IMG/VR virus record: IMGVR_UViG_3300036900_000398
Location: 1-24,751 of that record
Strand: one strand, 5' to 3'
DNA from: a virus
Length of the DNA: 24,751 nucleotides
A program made the position numbers and the translations under genes. Positions within the stretch are counted from its first letter, which is position 1. Every line of letters begins with the position of its first letter. Positions 8,409 through 15,200 of this stretch are shown here, in pieces. A model generated the notes under the pieces. The model saw only the letters and a list, made by a program, of their open reading frames with translations. It was not told the origin of the DNA and did not search any database.

Positions 8409-9668
8409 TCAGCGCGAGAACGAGTAACTCGAGCGCCGAGGCGCGACGTCCACCGCGGCGCCGAGATTCGCCAGGCATAACGCGATGACGGTGTCATCGT
8501 GCATGCCGGACGGCGCCGCGTAGCGGATCATGCCCGTCGCCGTCTTCGTGCTTTCGAACGCGAGGAGCTCTGCCTGCTGCACCTGGTCGTCGAGCAGTGT
8601 GAGCTCGCCGCGCTCGATGTTCAGCGCGAGCCTTTCGATCGCCGCGGCTTTGCTGGCGTTGTCGTTATGCCAGCCGTACACCGGCAGCGCCGCGCGCGGC
8701 TTGCCGATCAAGCGCGCGTAGCCGCGCTGCAGGCGCTCGACCAGCGGGCCACCCATGCTGTTGCGCTCGGCGACGATCTGCGTCGGGCGGTACACGCCCA
8801 CCCACTCGTGCAGGCGCTCCGTTTGTACCTCGAAGTCCAGGTCGGTGAAGCGATCCAGCGCGACCTGCTCGAGCGTCGTCGCGTCAACGACGCTGATGAC
8901 AGTGAAGTCATTGCTGCGCCCCCAATCGCAGCCGAAGACGTACGTGTGGCCGCGCTCCGGCGGCCGCGGTTTCAGCCTGGACACCGCGCGCACGCCGCGG
9001 AACACGCCCGCGCCCTCAAGGCTCAGGAACTGCGCGAGGTACTCCTGGGCAAAGACGCGCTCCGGCAGCTCGTGGCGCGCCGCTTCGATCTCTGCCGCTG
9101 CGATGTAGGGATTCACCGACGTCGGCATCTGCCACGAGCGCCAGTCCGTCTCGAGCGGATCCTGGCCGCGCGTGAACAGCGTGTAGAAGTCGTTCAGTCC
9201 ACGCGGTGTGGACATGAACCAGCCGTCACCGCGGAAATCGGTCAGCGTCGGGCGGATCGCCTGACCCCACACGTCAGCCAAGTGCGGGATCATCGCGGCC
9301 TCATCGACGACCGCGAGCGCGTAGCGTCGACCGCGCGCAGGATCGCCCGTGTCCGTACTCCAGCACTCCAGTACGCCGCCGCCATACAGCTCGAGGCGGT
9401 GCTCCTGCTCACTCTTATCGACGATGACCTCGGCGACGACCGCCTTCAGCTCGCGCCAGAACTCCTCGAGCAGCTTGTACGTCGGCGCGAAGTACGCCGC
9501 CGGCCGCTGGGTAAGCGCGCACTTCGTGAGCAGGCGCTGCGCAAGCTTGCTCTTGCCGGCGCGGCGCCCGAGCGCCACCGCATTGAAGCGCGCGGCCTCG
9601 GCAATGATCTGCGCCTGGGCCGGATGTGGGGCGGCGAGCCTAACTGTGCGCTCGACCGTTGAGCTCAT
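8409..9668 (-). CDS. terL: Terminase large subunit (ATPase and nuclease)
   Basis: This is the packaging motor that pumps DNA through the portal and cuts it. The 419-residue length is typical. The Walker A is the terminase-style GRRAGKS (34-40) with the Arg/Lys finger. Walker B is YALAVVDEA (about 116-124, Asp122 Glu123), and the coupling motif is STP at 153-155. The RNase H-like nuclease acidic residues are in VFGCDWG (Asp248), IVAERNSMGG (Glu301) and GMHDD (Asp391/392). The ATG at 9668 lies inside the end of the small-terminase-like gene (29-base overlap), so translation is probably coupled. All catalytic motifs are intact and the call is secure. Confidence 0.96.
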   Translation of the reverse strand: MSSTVERTVRLAAPHPAQAQIIAEAARFNAVALGRRAGKSKLAQRLLTKCALTQRPAAYFAPTYKLLEEFWRELKAVVAEVIVDKSEQEHRLELYGGGVLECWSTDTGDPARGRRYALAVVDEAAMIPHLADVWGQAIRPTLTDFRGDGWFMSTPRGLNDFYTLFTRGQDPLETDWRSWQMPTSVNPYIAAAEIEAARHELPERVFAQEYLAQFLSLEGAGVFRGVRAVSRLKPRPPERGHTYVFGCDWGRSNDFTVISVVDATTLEQVALDRFTDLDFEVQTERLHEWVGVYRPTQIVAERNSMGGPLVERLQRGYARLIGKPRAALPVYGWHNDNASKAAAIERLALNIERGELTLLDDQVQQAELLAFESTKTATGMIRYAAPSGMHDDTVIALCLANLGAAVDVAPRRSSYSFSR

Positions 9669-10008
9669 ACGCCTGTTCGATGACGATCGGCTGCGGCTCG
9701 TCGATCACACGGATGACGACCTCGTGCTCACCCTTGACCTCCACCGTCGCCTTGAAGCCGGCCAACTCAAGCACGTACTTGCTGGCATTCAGGCGCACGG
9801 AGTCCTGGTCGGCGCTTTCGATCATCTGCGCCAACGCGTTGATGGCCGGGTGGACCAGCGCGCGCAGGCGCTCCTCCGCCTTCGCCAGGTTCTGCGGTGC
9901 CTTGCCGCCGTGCATGTGGCACACGAGCTGGCCGCGCATGGGACGGTGCTGGCAGCGGTCGCCGTCGCGTGTGAGCGCCTTGCAGAGCATGGGGTTGACG
10001 TTGACCAT
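9640..10008 (-). CDS. Probable terminase small subunit with N-terminal zinc knuckle
   Basis: This 122-residue protein starts at ATG 10008 with GAGGT 5-6 bases upstream and overlaps TerL. Residues 9-34 form a C-x9-C-x10-C-x2-H motif (Cys9, Cys19, Cys30, His33) ending in MHGGKAP, a small zinc module common in phage small proteins. The rest is helical (ALVHPAINALAQMIES; NASKYVLELAGFKAT) and then strand-rich (VEVKGEHEVVIRVID), matching the helical oligomerisation part of many small terminases. The role in recognising pac or cos DNA is inferred from position directly before terL. A nearly identical zinc motif recurs in the 59-residue protein at 21903-22082. Confidence 0.72.
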   Translation of the reverse strand: MVNVNPMLCKALTRDGDRCQHRPMRGQLVCHMHGGKAPQNLAKAEERLRALVHPAINALAQMIESADQDSVRLNASKYVLELAGFKATVEVKGEHEVVIRVIDEPQPIVIEQAYELNGRAHS

Positions 10009-10017
10009 GGGGTTACC

Positions 10018-10245
10018 TCAGCGCCGCCCGCTCGACTTCTTCGTTTCCTTGCGCGGCACGATCTCTGGCTCGTGGTCGTAACAGAGCTCCAGGCCACGTC
10101 CGCAGCCGCCGCAATACTGCCCCATCAGGAACCGGAGCTGCAGTCCTCTCACATGGTCGTCGCACCGCGGGCACACACCACACACCAGCTTTTCTCCAGG
10201 CTTCGGCGGGTACCGCGGGTCGAGCACCGCGCGGCGCGCGCTCAC
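10018..10245 (-). CDS. Small six-cysteine zinc-binding protein (75 aa)
   Basis: A GTG start at 10245 overlaps the TGA of the previous gene (GTGA), and the stop is 9 bases before the small-terminase-like start. Six cysteines form CGVCPRC (22, 25, 28) and YCGGCGRGLELC (45, 48, 55), typical of a zinc ribbon. The C-terminus is basic (PRKETKKSSGRR). Extending this frame upstream to a TTG at 10383 only reads through the neighbouring gene in the wrong frame, so the shorter form is preferred. Function is unknown; a nucleic-acid-binding or accessory packaging role is possible. Confidence 0.65.
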   Translation of the reverse strand: MSARRAVLDPRYPPKPGEKLVCGVCPRCDDHVRGLQLRFLMGQYCGGCGRGLELCYDHEPEIVPRKETKKSSGRR

Positions 10246-10418
10246 TGCGCGAACTCCCGCTGGATCACATACGGCGACGACCTGAGCAGCTTTCTCACCG
10301 CGCCTTGCTCCTTCGCATGGTGCGACACACAGCAATACCGACGCTTTGGATAGTTGGCACTGCGCGGGATCAGCCGCCCGCAAAACAGGCAGTACCGGCC
10401 ACGTTTCAGCAGCCTCAC
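10242..10418 (-). CDS. Very small zinc-finger protein (58 aa)
   Basis: GTG 10418 to TGA 10242 encodes 58 residues with a Y-C-L-F-C-G start (Cys10, Cys13) and a YCCVSHH motif (Cys29/30, His33) around a basic turn, a treble-clef-like pattern, followed by a basic C-terminal helix. It overlaps the next gene by GTGA. Only a weak GGAT lies upstream of the GTG, but the long hairpin at 10427-10471 lies just in front of it and may control its translation. It is short and starts with GTG, so it is easily missed. Residue pattern and overlap make it credible. Confidence 0.6.
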   Translation of the reverse strand: MRLLKRGRYCLFCGRLIPRSANYPKRRYCCVSHHAKEQGAVRKLLRSSPYVIQREFAQ

Positions 10419-10426
10419 GCGGCTAT

Positions 10427-10471
10427 CCGTATTTCTATATTCCTATATTCCATAGGAATACAGAAATACGG
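10427..10471 (-). promoter_or_regulatory. 20-bp near-perfect AT-rich hairpin between the primase-helicase gene and small zinc genes
   Basis: The left arm is 10427-10446, the loop 10447-10451 and the right arm 10452-10471. 19 of 20 positions pair. The only exception, 10437/10461, is A.C on the plus strand but a U.G wobble in RNA made from the minus strand, the direction of the flanking genes. It is much richer in A/T than its surroundings. There is no T-run downstream in the leftward direction, so it is not a classic intrinsic terminator. It may block or process the late operon message, protect a 3' end, or act as a DNA cruciform or binding site. Confidence 0.75.
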
Positions 10472-10494
10472 AAACTCCATCGAGTTTTGGGCTC

Positions 10495-12561
10495 TCACGA
10501 GCCCAACGTCCGGCGGTGGTATTGGAACGGATCGCGGGGCTTCCCAGCGCCTCGAACCTGGATCTCGCCGAGCTCCGCGAGCTCCTTGACGGCACGCCAG
10601 CAGAGGTTACGCTCGAGCCCCGCGGACTCGCGGATCTTGTCCGTCACCGGCCAGTAATCGTCGGCAAATTTCTCGAGCGTCGTGAGCACGCGCGCCTTCG
10701 CATCATCAAGCTTCAACACCGTCACCAGCTCGCCGAGGCCGACCGTGCCGTGTTCCTCATCCATGGGCACTGCTGTCTCCGCCAGGTCGGTGCCATAGCG
10801 CTGCACGCTGTTGATGGTGCGCTGGTTGTCCTTCAGTCGCCGCATCAGCAGCAGCGTGTCCACCGCGCCGAAGATCGCCGTGCTTCCGAGCACGTCGTCG
10901 CCGCCCTCGCGCACCATCTTGCCCAGGTGGTGCGTCAGGGCGATATGGCAGCCCGTGGTGCGCGCCATCTCGATGATCGGCTCGAGCTCGCGCGTCAGCT
11001 CGGCGTAGTCGGAGCTGTCCTTAACGCGAACAAGCTTGAAGATCGGATCGACCACTACCAGCACCGGCTGGTACATCGCGATCGCCACCGCCAGCGCCTG
11101 CAAGCCTTCCCTCGAGCTCGCCGGCGCCGCGCCGACGTGCAGGTGGAGCGATTCATCCGTGCCGCCCATCATGCGGAAGTGGTTGATCACCTCCGCGCGT
11201 TTTTCCTCCAGCGCCAGGTACAACACCGTGCCCTGATGGCACTGCCGCCCCAGGAACACGCCGCCGCGGGCCACCGCCATCGACAGGTTGCGGACCATCA
11301 CCGACTTCCCAACCTTCGGCTTGGCTCCGAATATAGAAACTCCACCGCTCGGCAGCAGGCCCTCCGCCAGATACGCTGTAAGTTCGAGCGGCTCGGACAA
11401 AACCATCTCGAGCGCGGAGAATTGGAAGCCTTTCTGACTTCCAGTATTCTGCGTATTTCCCGTATTCGGGAACACGCTGGGGACGATGAAAATCGCGCTG
11501 AGAAAGTCCGCGAGCTCCGGCCACCGCTTGCCGATGGTGGGCAGTCCCTCCACTGGCTGGTTGCCCAGGATCTTCGCCGCGCTACCCTCGCACAGGCGGT
11601 CGATCTCCTCCGACCAGCGACGCTGCTTGTCGCCGATGAACTCCAGGTCGCCCGACGCGAGCGCAACTTCTTTGAGCATCGCCGCGGCCGGCTCCGCGCC
11701 GATCTGACGGGTCAGGAAGCCTGACAGGGGCAGCAGGTAGTCCGTGTGTCGACTGACGCCCAGGTCCGTCGGCCAGGACGCCGCCATGGCCGCGACGACC
11801 GCCGCGTTGTGCACGACGTTGCTGCGCGCCTCCGACCAGGCCGTCGTCGGAGGCTCCGACAGCTCAGCCGTTTCCCCGAGCTGCCGCGCGCGCGCCCAGA
11901 CGCCGACGAGGTACTCGTTCGGACTCCACTCCTCGTCGGGCGCCGTCGGGATTGCTGCCCGCGGATGCTCGGCGAGCTCCAGGATGGCGGGCATGTCCTT
12001 GCCCAGCACCTCGGCGAGCTCGAGCCGCACCTTGTAGTGGTTGCCTTTTGCGTTCAGCGTGTTGGGCAACCGCCACAACCGCAATTTGTCGTAGATGCTC
12101 TTGTCGAACAGGATCTTGCCCATGAGCTCGACCGCGGCGCGGCGCTCGTACACGTGCAACTCGGTTGATGGCTCGAAGCCACCGAAGAGCACATGGGGGA
12201 TCTCGAGATGGAAGCCCTTCGACCCTGAAAAGTAAAAACGCAACGCGTCGAGCGGGACGTCCTCCATCGCCAGCTTGTGGACGAACTGACGCACCCACTC
12301 GAGCGCGTTGGCAGGGTCGTTGCGATCATCGAAATCGAAGGGGAGCGACGCGTCCCAGACCTCCCCCTCGTAGCCGGCAACGCTCTGATGCTCAGCGACC
12401 CACTCCGCCAGCGCGATCGGACCGCGGCGGTGGGTGATGTACCGCTCGGCGCCCTGGTCGTCGAAGTTGACCTCGCGCAGACGCTGGACGTGGTTGCGGC
12501 GGTTCACGCCGCCGAAGGCCGTATCGACGTACACGTACGTCGCCGCGACGTTGTCAAGCAT
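10495..12561 (-). CDS. Primase-helicase fusion: AEP small-primase-like domain plus RepA/DnaB-like ATPase
   Basis: This 688-residue protein would prime and unwind DNA for phage replication. The N-terminal AEP domain has LPFDFDD (Asp76, Asp78), the FYFSGSKGFHLEI motif (Ser112 to His118) and a third motif in LWRLPNTLNAKGNHYKV (about 162-178), as in eukaryotic-type small primases. A helical linker (about 210-360) follows. The ATPase has Walker A GAKPKVGKS (412-420), Walker B PVLVVVDP (499-506) and the ALTHHLGK motif (541-548) of RepA/AAA_25 helicases. The C-terminus looks like a winged helix. The start ATG 12561 overlaps the SSB-like gene by 8 bases. Both catalytic centres look intact. This is the core of the replication module. 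Confidence 0.9.
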   Translation of the reverse strand: MLDNVAATYVYVDTAFGGVNRRNHVQRLREVNFDDQGAERYITHRRGPIALAEWVAEHQSVAGYEGEVWDASLPFDFDDRNDPANALEWVRQFVHKLAMEDVPLDALRFYFSGSKGFHLEIPHVLFGGFEPSTELHVYERRAAVELMGKILFDKSIYDKLRLWRLPNTLNAKGNHYKVRLELAEVLGKDMPAILELAEHPRAAIPTAPDEEWSPNEYLVGVWARARQLGETAELSEPPTTAWSEARSNVVHNAAVVAAMAASWPTDLGVSRHTDYLLPLSGFLTRQIGAEPAAAMLKEVALASGDLEFIGDKQRRWSEEIDRLCEGSAAKILGNQPVEGLPTIGKRWPELADFLSAIFIVPSVFPNTGNTQNTGSQKGFQFSALEMVLSEPLELTAYLAEGLLPSGGVSIFGAKPKVGKSVMVRNLSMAVARGGVFLGRQCHQGTVLYLALEEKRAEVINHFRMMGGTDESLHLHVGAAPASSREGLQALAVAIAMYQPVLVVVDPIFKLVRVKDSSDYAELTRELEPIIEMARTTGCHIALTHHLGKMVREGGDDVLGSTAIFGAVDTLLLMRRLKDNQRTINSVQRYGTDLAETAVPMDEEHGTVGLGELVTVLKLDDAKARVLTTLEKFADDYWPVTDKIRESAGLERNLCWRAVKELAELGEIQVRGAGKPRDPFQYHRRTLGS

Positions 12562-12940
12562 CGGCGAGTTGCTCCCTCAGGGACTTTTTGGGCGCCGGTC
12601 CTGCTGCCACCTTCGACGTGCGCCCGAGCGCCGCGTGCACGCCGGCCTGGGAGTGATTGGTTTCGTCGGGATTCAGTGGCAATACGTCGCTCGCCTCAAC
12701 CAGGTACGCCGTCCGCACACCGCCGGTGCCTTCCGCCCAGGTCTTGACCTCGAGCAGCCCGATGACGCTCAGGTGCTTGCCGACGGCACACCAGCGCGCG
12801 AGCTGCGCCTGGTGCTGGCCGGCGTAGCGCACAACCATGGCAGGTTGTGCGTGCCGGCTGTCCACGACCTTGCCGCGGATCTGGAGCAGCTCGTTGCCGT
12901 CGACGTCGAAGCGCGCGTCGGGCGCATGCGTCACGGTCAT
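12554..12940 (-). CDS. Single-stranded-DNA-binding-like protein (OB fold, shortened)
   Basis: It starts at ATG 12940 (ATGA overlap) and encodes 128 residues. ELLQIRGKVVDSRH, then MVVRYAGQ, GKHLSVIGLLEVKTW and VRTAYLVEASDVLPL reproduce the strand order of bacterial SSB. The segment that usually holds the WxDVVAWGKLAE signature is shortened to LARWCAVGK. The C-terminus (KKSLREQLADA) lacks the acidic DDDIPF-type tip that recruits partners. It directly precedes the primase-helicase gene and probably coats template DNA. The family call rests on pattern only. A TTG further upstream would add 13 residues, but the coupled ATG is better. Confidence 0.65.
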   Translation of the reverse strand: MTVTHAPDARFDVDGNELLQIRGKVVDSRHAQPAMVVRYAGQHQAQLARWCAVGKHLSVIGLLEVKTWAEGTGGVRTAYLVEASDVLPLNPDETNHSQAGVHAALGRTSKVAAGPAPKKSLREQLADA

Positions 12941-13134
12941 TCGGAATTCAGCCCGAATGCCCTCCAATCCTCCAACCAACGATCGACCTCTTTCTCGAGC
13001 CGCTTTGACTCCACCAACGCGGCGTTCGTGTGATCTTTGAAGAAGCGCTTCTGCGCGCGGCGCATGTCGAGCGCGAGCTGCAAGAACGCCTCAACGTCGA
13101 CGATGAACGACGTTTCAGAATGGGAGCTCGCCAT
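12937..13134 (-). CDS. Small helical protein (65 aa), function unknown
   Basis: ATG 13134 has GAGG just upstream and overlaps the end of the OB-like gene by 20 bases; the stop overlaps the SSB-like start. The product is almost entirely helical and rich in charge (VEAFLQLALDMRRAQKRFF; LVESKRLEKEVDRWLEDW) with a heptad-like spacing that suggests a short coiled coil. It lies between two single-strand-binding-like genes, so an accessory role in replication or annealing is plausible but not shown. I do not recognise a family. Confidence 0.7.
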   Translation of the reverse strand: MASSHSETSFIVDVEAFLQLALDMRRAQKRFFKDHTNAALVESKRLEKEVDRWLEDWRAFGLNSE

Positions 13135-13522
13135 CGCCCTCGTATGCCTCGTCCGCCGTGGGCACCGCCGCGACGGGCGTGCCGCGCTCCAGCTTGAGGA
13201 CGTAGTTGTGGTACGAGTTTTTGCCAGCCTGACGTGGCTGCTCCAGCCCGACGTATTTCACCGCCACGCGGTCGCCCGGACGCGGCTCGAGCTGATCGAA
13301 CTTCTTCTTCAACACCGCGCGGAACAGCGCCACGCCGTACGCCACACCGTCGTCCTCGTCCTCAACGATGGCGATCTGCGACGGACCGAAGTCGGTCACG
13401 ATCGTCTCGTAGCGCAACAGCTCGCCGACGATCATCGTGCCTGGGATGTCGTCGGGGTTCCAGCGCAGCGGCAAGCTGCCATCATCGATCTCTGCTGCAT
13501 GGCGCAGCGCGTCCTGGGTCAT
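13115..13522 (-). CDS. OB-like replication protein with SSB-type acidic C-terminal tip (135 aa)
   Basis: ATG 13522 is preceded by AGAGGA and joined to the previous gene by ATGA. The protein is strand-rich (GTMIVGELLRYETIV; SQIAIVEDEDDGVAYGV; GDRVAVKYVGLEQ; HNYVLKLERGT), consistent with an OB or related barrel. It ends in the acidic, aromatic-final EGDGELPF, resembling the DDDIPF tip that SSB proteins use to recruit replication partners. The adjacent SSB-like protein lacks such a tip, so this protein may supply the recruitment function. No named family is recognised; the tail is seen directly, and the role is inferred. Confidence 0.68.
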   Translation of the reverse strand: MTQDALRHAAEIDDGSLPLRWNPDDIPGTMIVGELLRYETIVTDFGPSQIAIVEDEDDGVAYGVALFRAVLKKKFDQLEPRPGDRVAVKYVGLEQPRQAGKNSYHNYVLKLERGTPVAAVPTADEAYEGDGELPF

Positions 13523-13731
13523 TCGACTTTCCTCTTTCGATGTGTCCTGGGTTTCACCAGGCTTTCTTCGGCGGGCAAACACCACTCCTTGATCGTCTCG
13601 AGTGACAACACCTCCAGGTCGTTGATCTGGCGCACACCAGTCATCGCCGCGATGTCGCGCAGCAAACCGCCGCGCAGCCCCGGGTGCAGCGCCGCCCAGG
13701 GCTCGAGCTCGACGTGCAGGTGCAGGCTCAC
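13519..13731 (-). CDS. Small protein (70 aa), function unknown
   Basis: A GTG start at 13731 overlaps the nuclease stop (GTGA) and the end overlaps the next start (ATGA), so it sits in a coupled chain. The N-terminal strand (SLHLHVELEPW) leads to a helical region (GGLLRDIAAMTG), a short strand-helix (DLEVLSLETIKEWCL) and a basic tail (KPRTHRKRK). I recognise no domain. No independent Shine-Dalgarno is evident, so it probably depends on reinitiation after the nuclease gene. Confidence 0.65.
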   Translation of the reverse strand: MSLHLHVELEPWAALHPGLRGGLLRDIAAMTGVRQINDLEVLSLETIKEWCLPAEESLVKPRTHRKRKVE

Positions 13732-14090
13732 GCGTACGCCAGCGCGCGCTGAATGAGCTCGACAGCGCTGCCGTCCAGGATCATGTCGTCGGTCACGCGG
13801 ATCACCCTCCAGCCCAGCGCCGCGGCCAGCGAGTACTTGCGGCAGTCTTCGCTGTAGCCGCTGCCGCGCGTGTGGCGCCCCTGGGCCCAGATCGCACCTT
13901 CGACCTCGACGCCCAGGCGCTGCGCCAGGTACGCGCCGTCGAAGCGGTAGCGCCGCCCCTCAGCCTGAGCAAACGGATACTCGAGTGCGGGCCGCGGCAG
14001 TCCAGCCTGCGCCAGGCGCCCCCACAATGCCCACTCCAGCTTGTGCGTCGCGGCGTTATGGAGGATCTTCTGCGCCGGTGTCGGCTTCAC
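13728..14090 (-). CDS. Vsr/DUF559-like PD-(D/E)XK endonuclease
   Basis: This is a predicted nuclease of 120 residues. The core RRYRFDGAYLAQRLGVEVEGAIW (about 47-68) supplies Asp51 and Glu62/Glu64 of a PD-(D/E)XK centre. The following GRHTRG...EDCRKYSLAAALGWRVIRVT (about 71-100) matches the Vsr/DUF559-type arrangement of His, Arg and a conserved GW-x-V-x-R strand. Phages often carry such single-domain nucleases in their replication modules, where they may resolve branched DNA or nick it. The GTG start at 14090 overlaps the stop of the upstream gene (GTGA). Family membership is clear; the biological substrate is inferred. Confidence 0.82.
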   Translation of the reverse strand: MKPTPAQKILHNAATHKLEWALWGRLAQAGLPRPALEYPFAQAEGRRYRFDGAYLAQRLGVEVEGAIWAQGRHTRGSGYSEDCRKYSLAAALGWRVIRVTDDMILDGSAVELIQRALAYA

Positions 14091-14563
14091 GGCAGAACTT
14101 CGACCAGCGCGTAGTTGCCGTATACGCGCGCCAGGTCCGCCCGTCGCCAGAGGTCCAGCCAGCCCGTGCTGCCCAGGCGCCCGCGGTCAGTGCACACAAA
14201 CGTCTCCCCGTTGTCGAAGCGGAAGCGCGACCAGAGCGGGAAGTTGCTCGAGCACGCCGTCTGGCCTGGGCCCGTGCGGACTCCAGAAAAGGTGACGCCG
14301 TACTCGGTGTAGTAGGTCAGCCGCACCTGGGCGACGCGGGCCCGCACCGTCAGGTCTCGTGACTCCGGTGGCAGGGGCGCAGGACTGGGCTCTTCGGCCG
14401 ACACCGCTTCAACCCCCGAGGCATCGCCGTCCGCCCCACCTTTGTTCGCTTCACCTGTCAGAGGGCCCTCGCCGCCCATGTCATACGCGCGCGCCGGCTG
14501 GCAGAACGCCAGGAGCGCTAGCGCCACGAGCGTGGCCGCGGTCATGGCCATGCGGCAGCTCAC
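14087..14563 (-). CDS. Secreted double-psi-barrel (RlpA/3D-like) protein
   Basis: GTG 14563 has AAGGA 9-10 bases upstream. Residues 1-26 form a signal peptide: a Met-Ser-Cys-Arg n-region, a hydrophobic core TLVALALLAF, and a PARA cleavage motif before Tyr27. A disordered acidic/Pro stretch follows (about 28-70). The C-terminal domain has RLTYYTEYGVTFSG, a Gly-Pro-Gly-Gln-Thr loop, and VCTDRG (Asp126) with Cys104 and Cys124 placed to form a disulfide, resembling the 3D/RlpA double-psi barrel of cell-wall-acting proteins. Export to the cell wall from an otherwise cytoplasmic replication operon is unusual. It may modify the envelope, block superinfection or assist lysis. Catalytic activity cannot be proved from sequence. 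Confidence 0.7.
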   Translation of the reverse strand: MSCRMAMTAATLVALALLAFCQPARAYDMGGEGPLTGEANKGGADGDASGVEAVSAEEPSPAPLPPESRDLTVRARVAQVRLTYYTEYGVTFSGVRTGPGQTACSSNFPLWSRFRFDNGETFVCTDRGRLGSTGWLDLWRRADLARVYGNYALVEVLP

Positions 14564-14754
14564 TACGCCGCGTCCTTGGTCTCGCCTGCTCGTGTGCCCA
14601 GGACGTAGTACTCGAGCGGCGTGATCTCGAGGTGCGGACAGTCGAGCAAGCGCCCTCTGGCTACCTCATACCGCTCCTCAGCGGGCGCCGGCATGGCCAG
14701 GAGCTCATCGACGACGCACTCACAGCAGCAGCCGTGATGGCCCATGTGGCTCAT
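14563..14754 (-). CDS. Small Cys/His-rich N-terminus protein (63 aa)
   Basis: ATG 14754 overlaps the end of the ribbon-helix-helix gene (ATGA), and the TAG shares a base with the next GTG. The first dozen residues are striking: several His then a Cys cluster (GHHGCCCEC), which could bind a metal. The rest is acidic and helical (DELLAMPAPAEERYEVARG; LEITPLEYYVLGTRAG). I recognise no family. Its position second in the operon, after a regulator, fits an early accessory protein. Confidence 0.62.
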   Translation of the reverse strand: MSHMGHHGCCCECVVDELLAMPAPAEERYEVARGRLLDCPHLEITPLEYYVLGTRAGETKDAA

Positions 14755-14915
14755 GCCGCCCGCGCCCTGACCGTCAGGCGCCGAATGGCGCGCTCGAGCA
14801 GCGTCCTCGCCAGCTCCTCAGGGTCAATACCAAGCGCGAGCGCCTCGGTGCAGACGCGCTCCCATAAGTCGTCGCGTACGCGTAAGCGCACCTTGCGTTC
14901 GGTGTCGTTTGCCAT
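14751..14915 (-). CDS. Ribbon-helix-helix-type DNA-binding protein (54 aa), first gene of the leftward operon
   Basis: ATG 14915 to TGA 14751 encodes a basic protein with an N-terminal strand (RKVRLRVRDDLW), a helix (ERVCTEALALG), a turn, and a second helix (PEELARTLLERAIRRL), the Arc/CopG layout. An in-frame ATG at 14930 would add five residues. The second helix ends in a basic tail. As the promoter-proximal gene next to the divergent control region it is a good candidate repressor or autoregulator of the replication operon. The overlap with the next gene (ATGA) supports translation. The fold assignment is by pattern over a very short sequence. Confidence 0.66.
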   Translation of the reverse strand: MANDTERKVRLRVRDDLWERVCTEALALGIDPEELARTLLERAIRRLTVRARAA

Positions 14916-14930
14916 CGTGGCGGCGAGCAT

Positions 14931-15200
14931 GCCGCCGCCCCGCGTAAATCGAAAAGTCCCCGCTTATTGGCAACGAGAACGTAAAGATTGGTGATGCGTG
15001 CGTGCGCTCCGCGTCACAATTCGCGACGTATGCGCCGCCGTTACACGATCAGGAAGCTGTTTGTCACTCGGTTTTTCCCAAATCTTTTCCCTTTCCGTTG
15101 CCGGTCGGGTGGTGCACACTACTGCTCCTCACATCTTCTTGATGCCGTCGGTCGGGGTAGTGGCGTCGTCAGGTACCGCAAGTGAGGGAGATTGGAAGCA
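14931..15200. promoter_or_regulatory. Divergent intergenic control region between the leftward replication operon and the rightward 312-aa gene
   Basis: No gene is supported in these 270 bases. Both flanking operons must start here. The region is less GC-rich than the genes and includes a pyrimidine-rich tract at about 15059-15098 on the plus strand. I see a TTGTCA-like hexamer near 15061-15066 but no convincing matching -10 element, and no clean leftward promoter. The rightward gene has GGGAG at 15186-15190, 10 bases before its ATG. Promoters are inferred from gene order rather than recognised. Confidence 0.5.

Noticed and set aside
8499-9662. Long plus-strand ORF (387 codons)
   Set aside because: Antisense shadow of terL, which has all its catalytic motifs.
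10516-11724. Long plus-strand ORF (402 codons)
   Set aside because: Antisense shadow of the primase-helicase gene; low-complexity Arg/His/Leu sequence.
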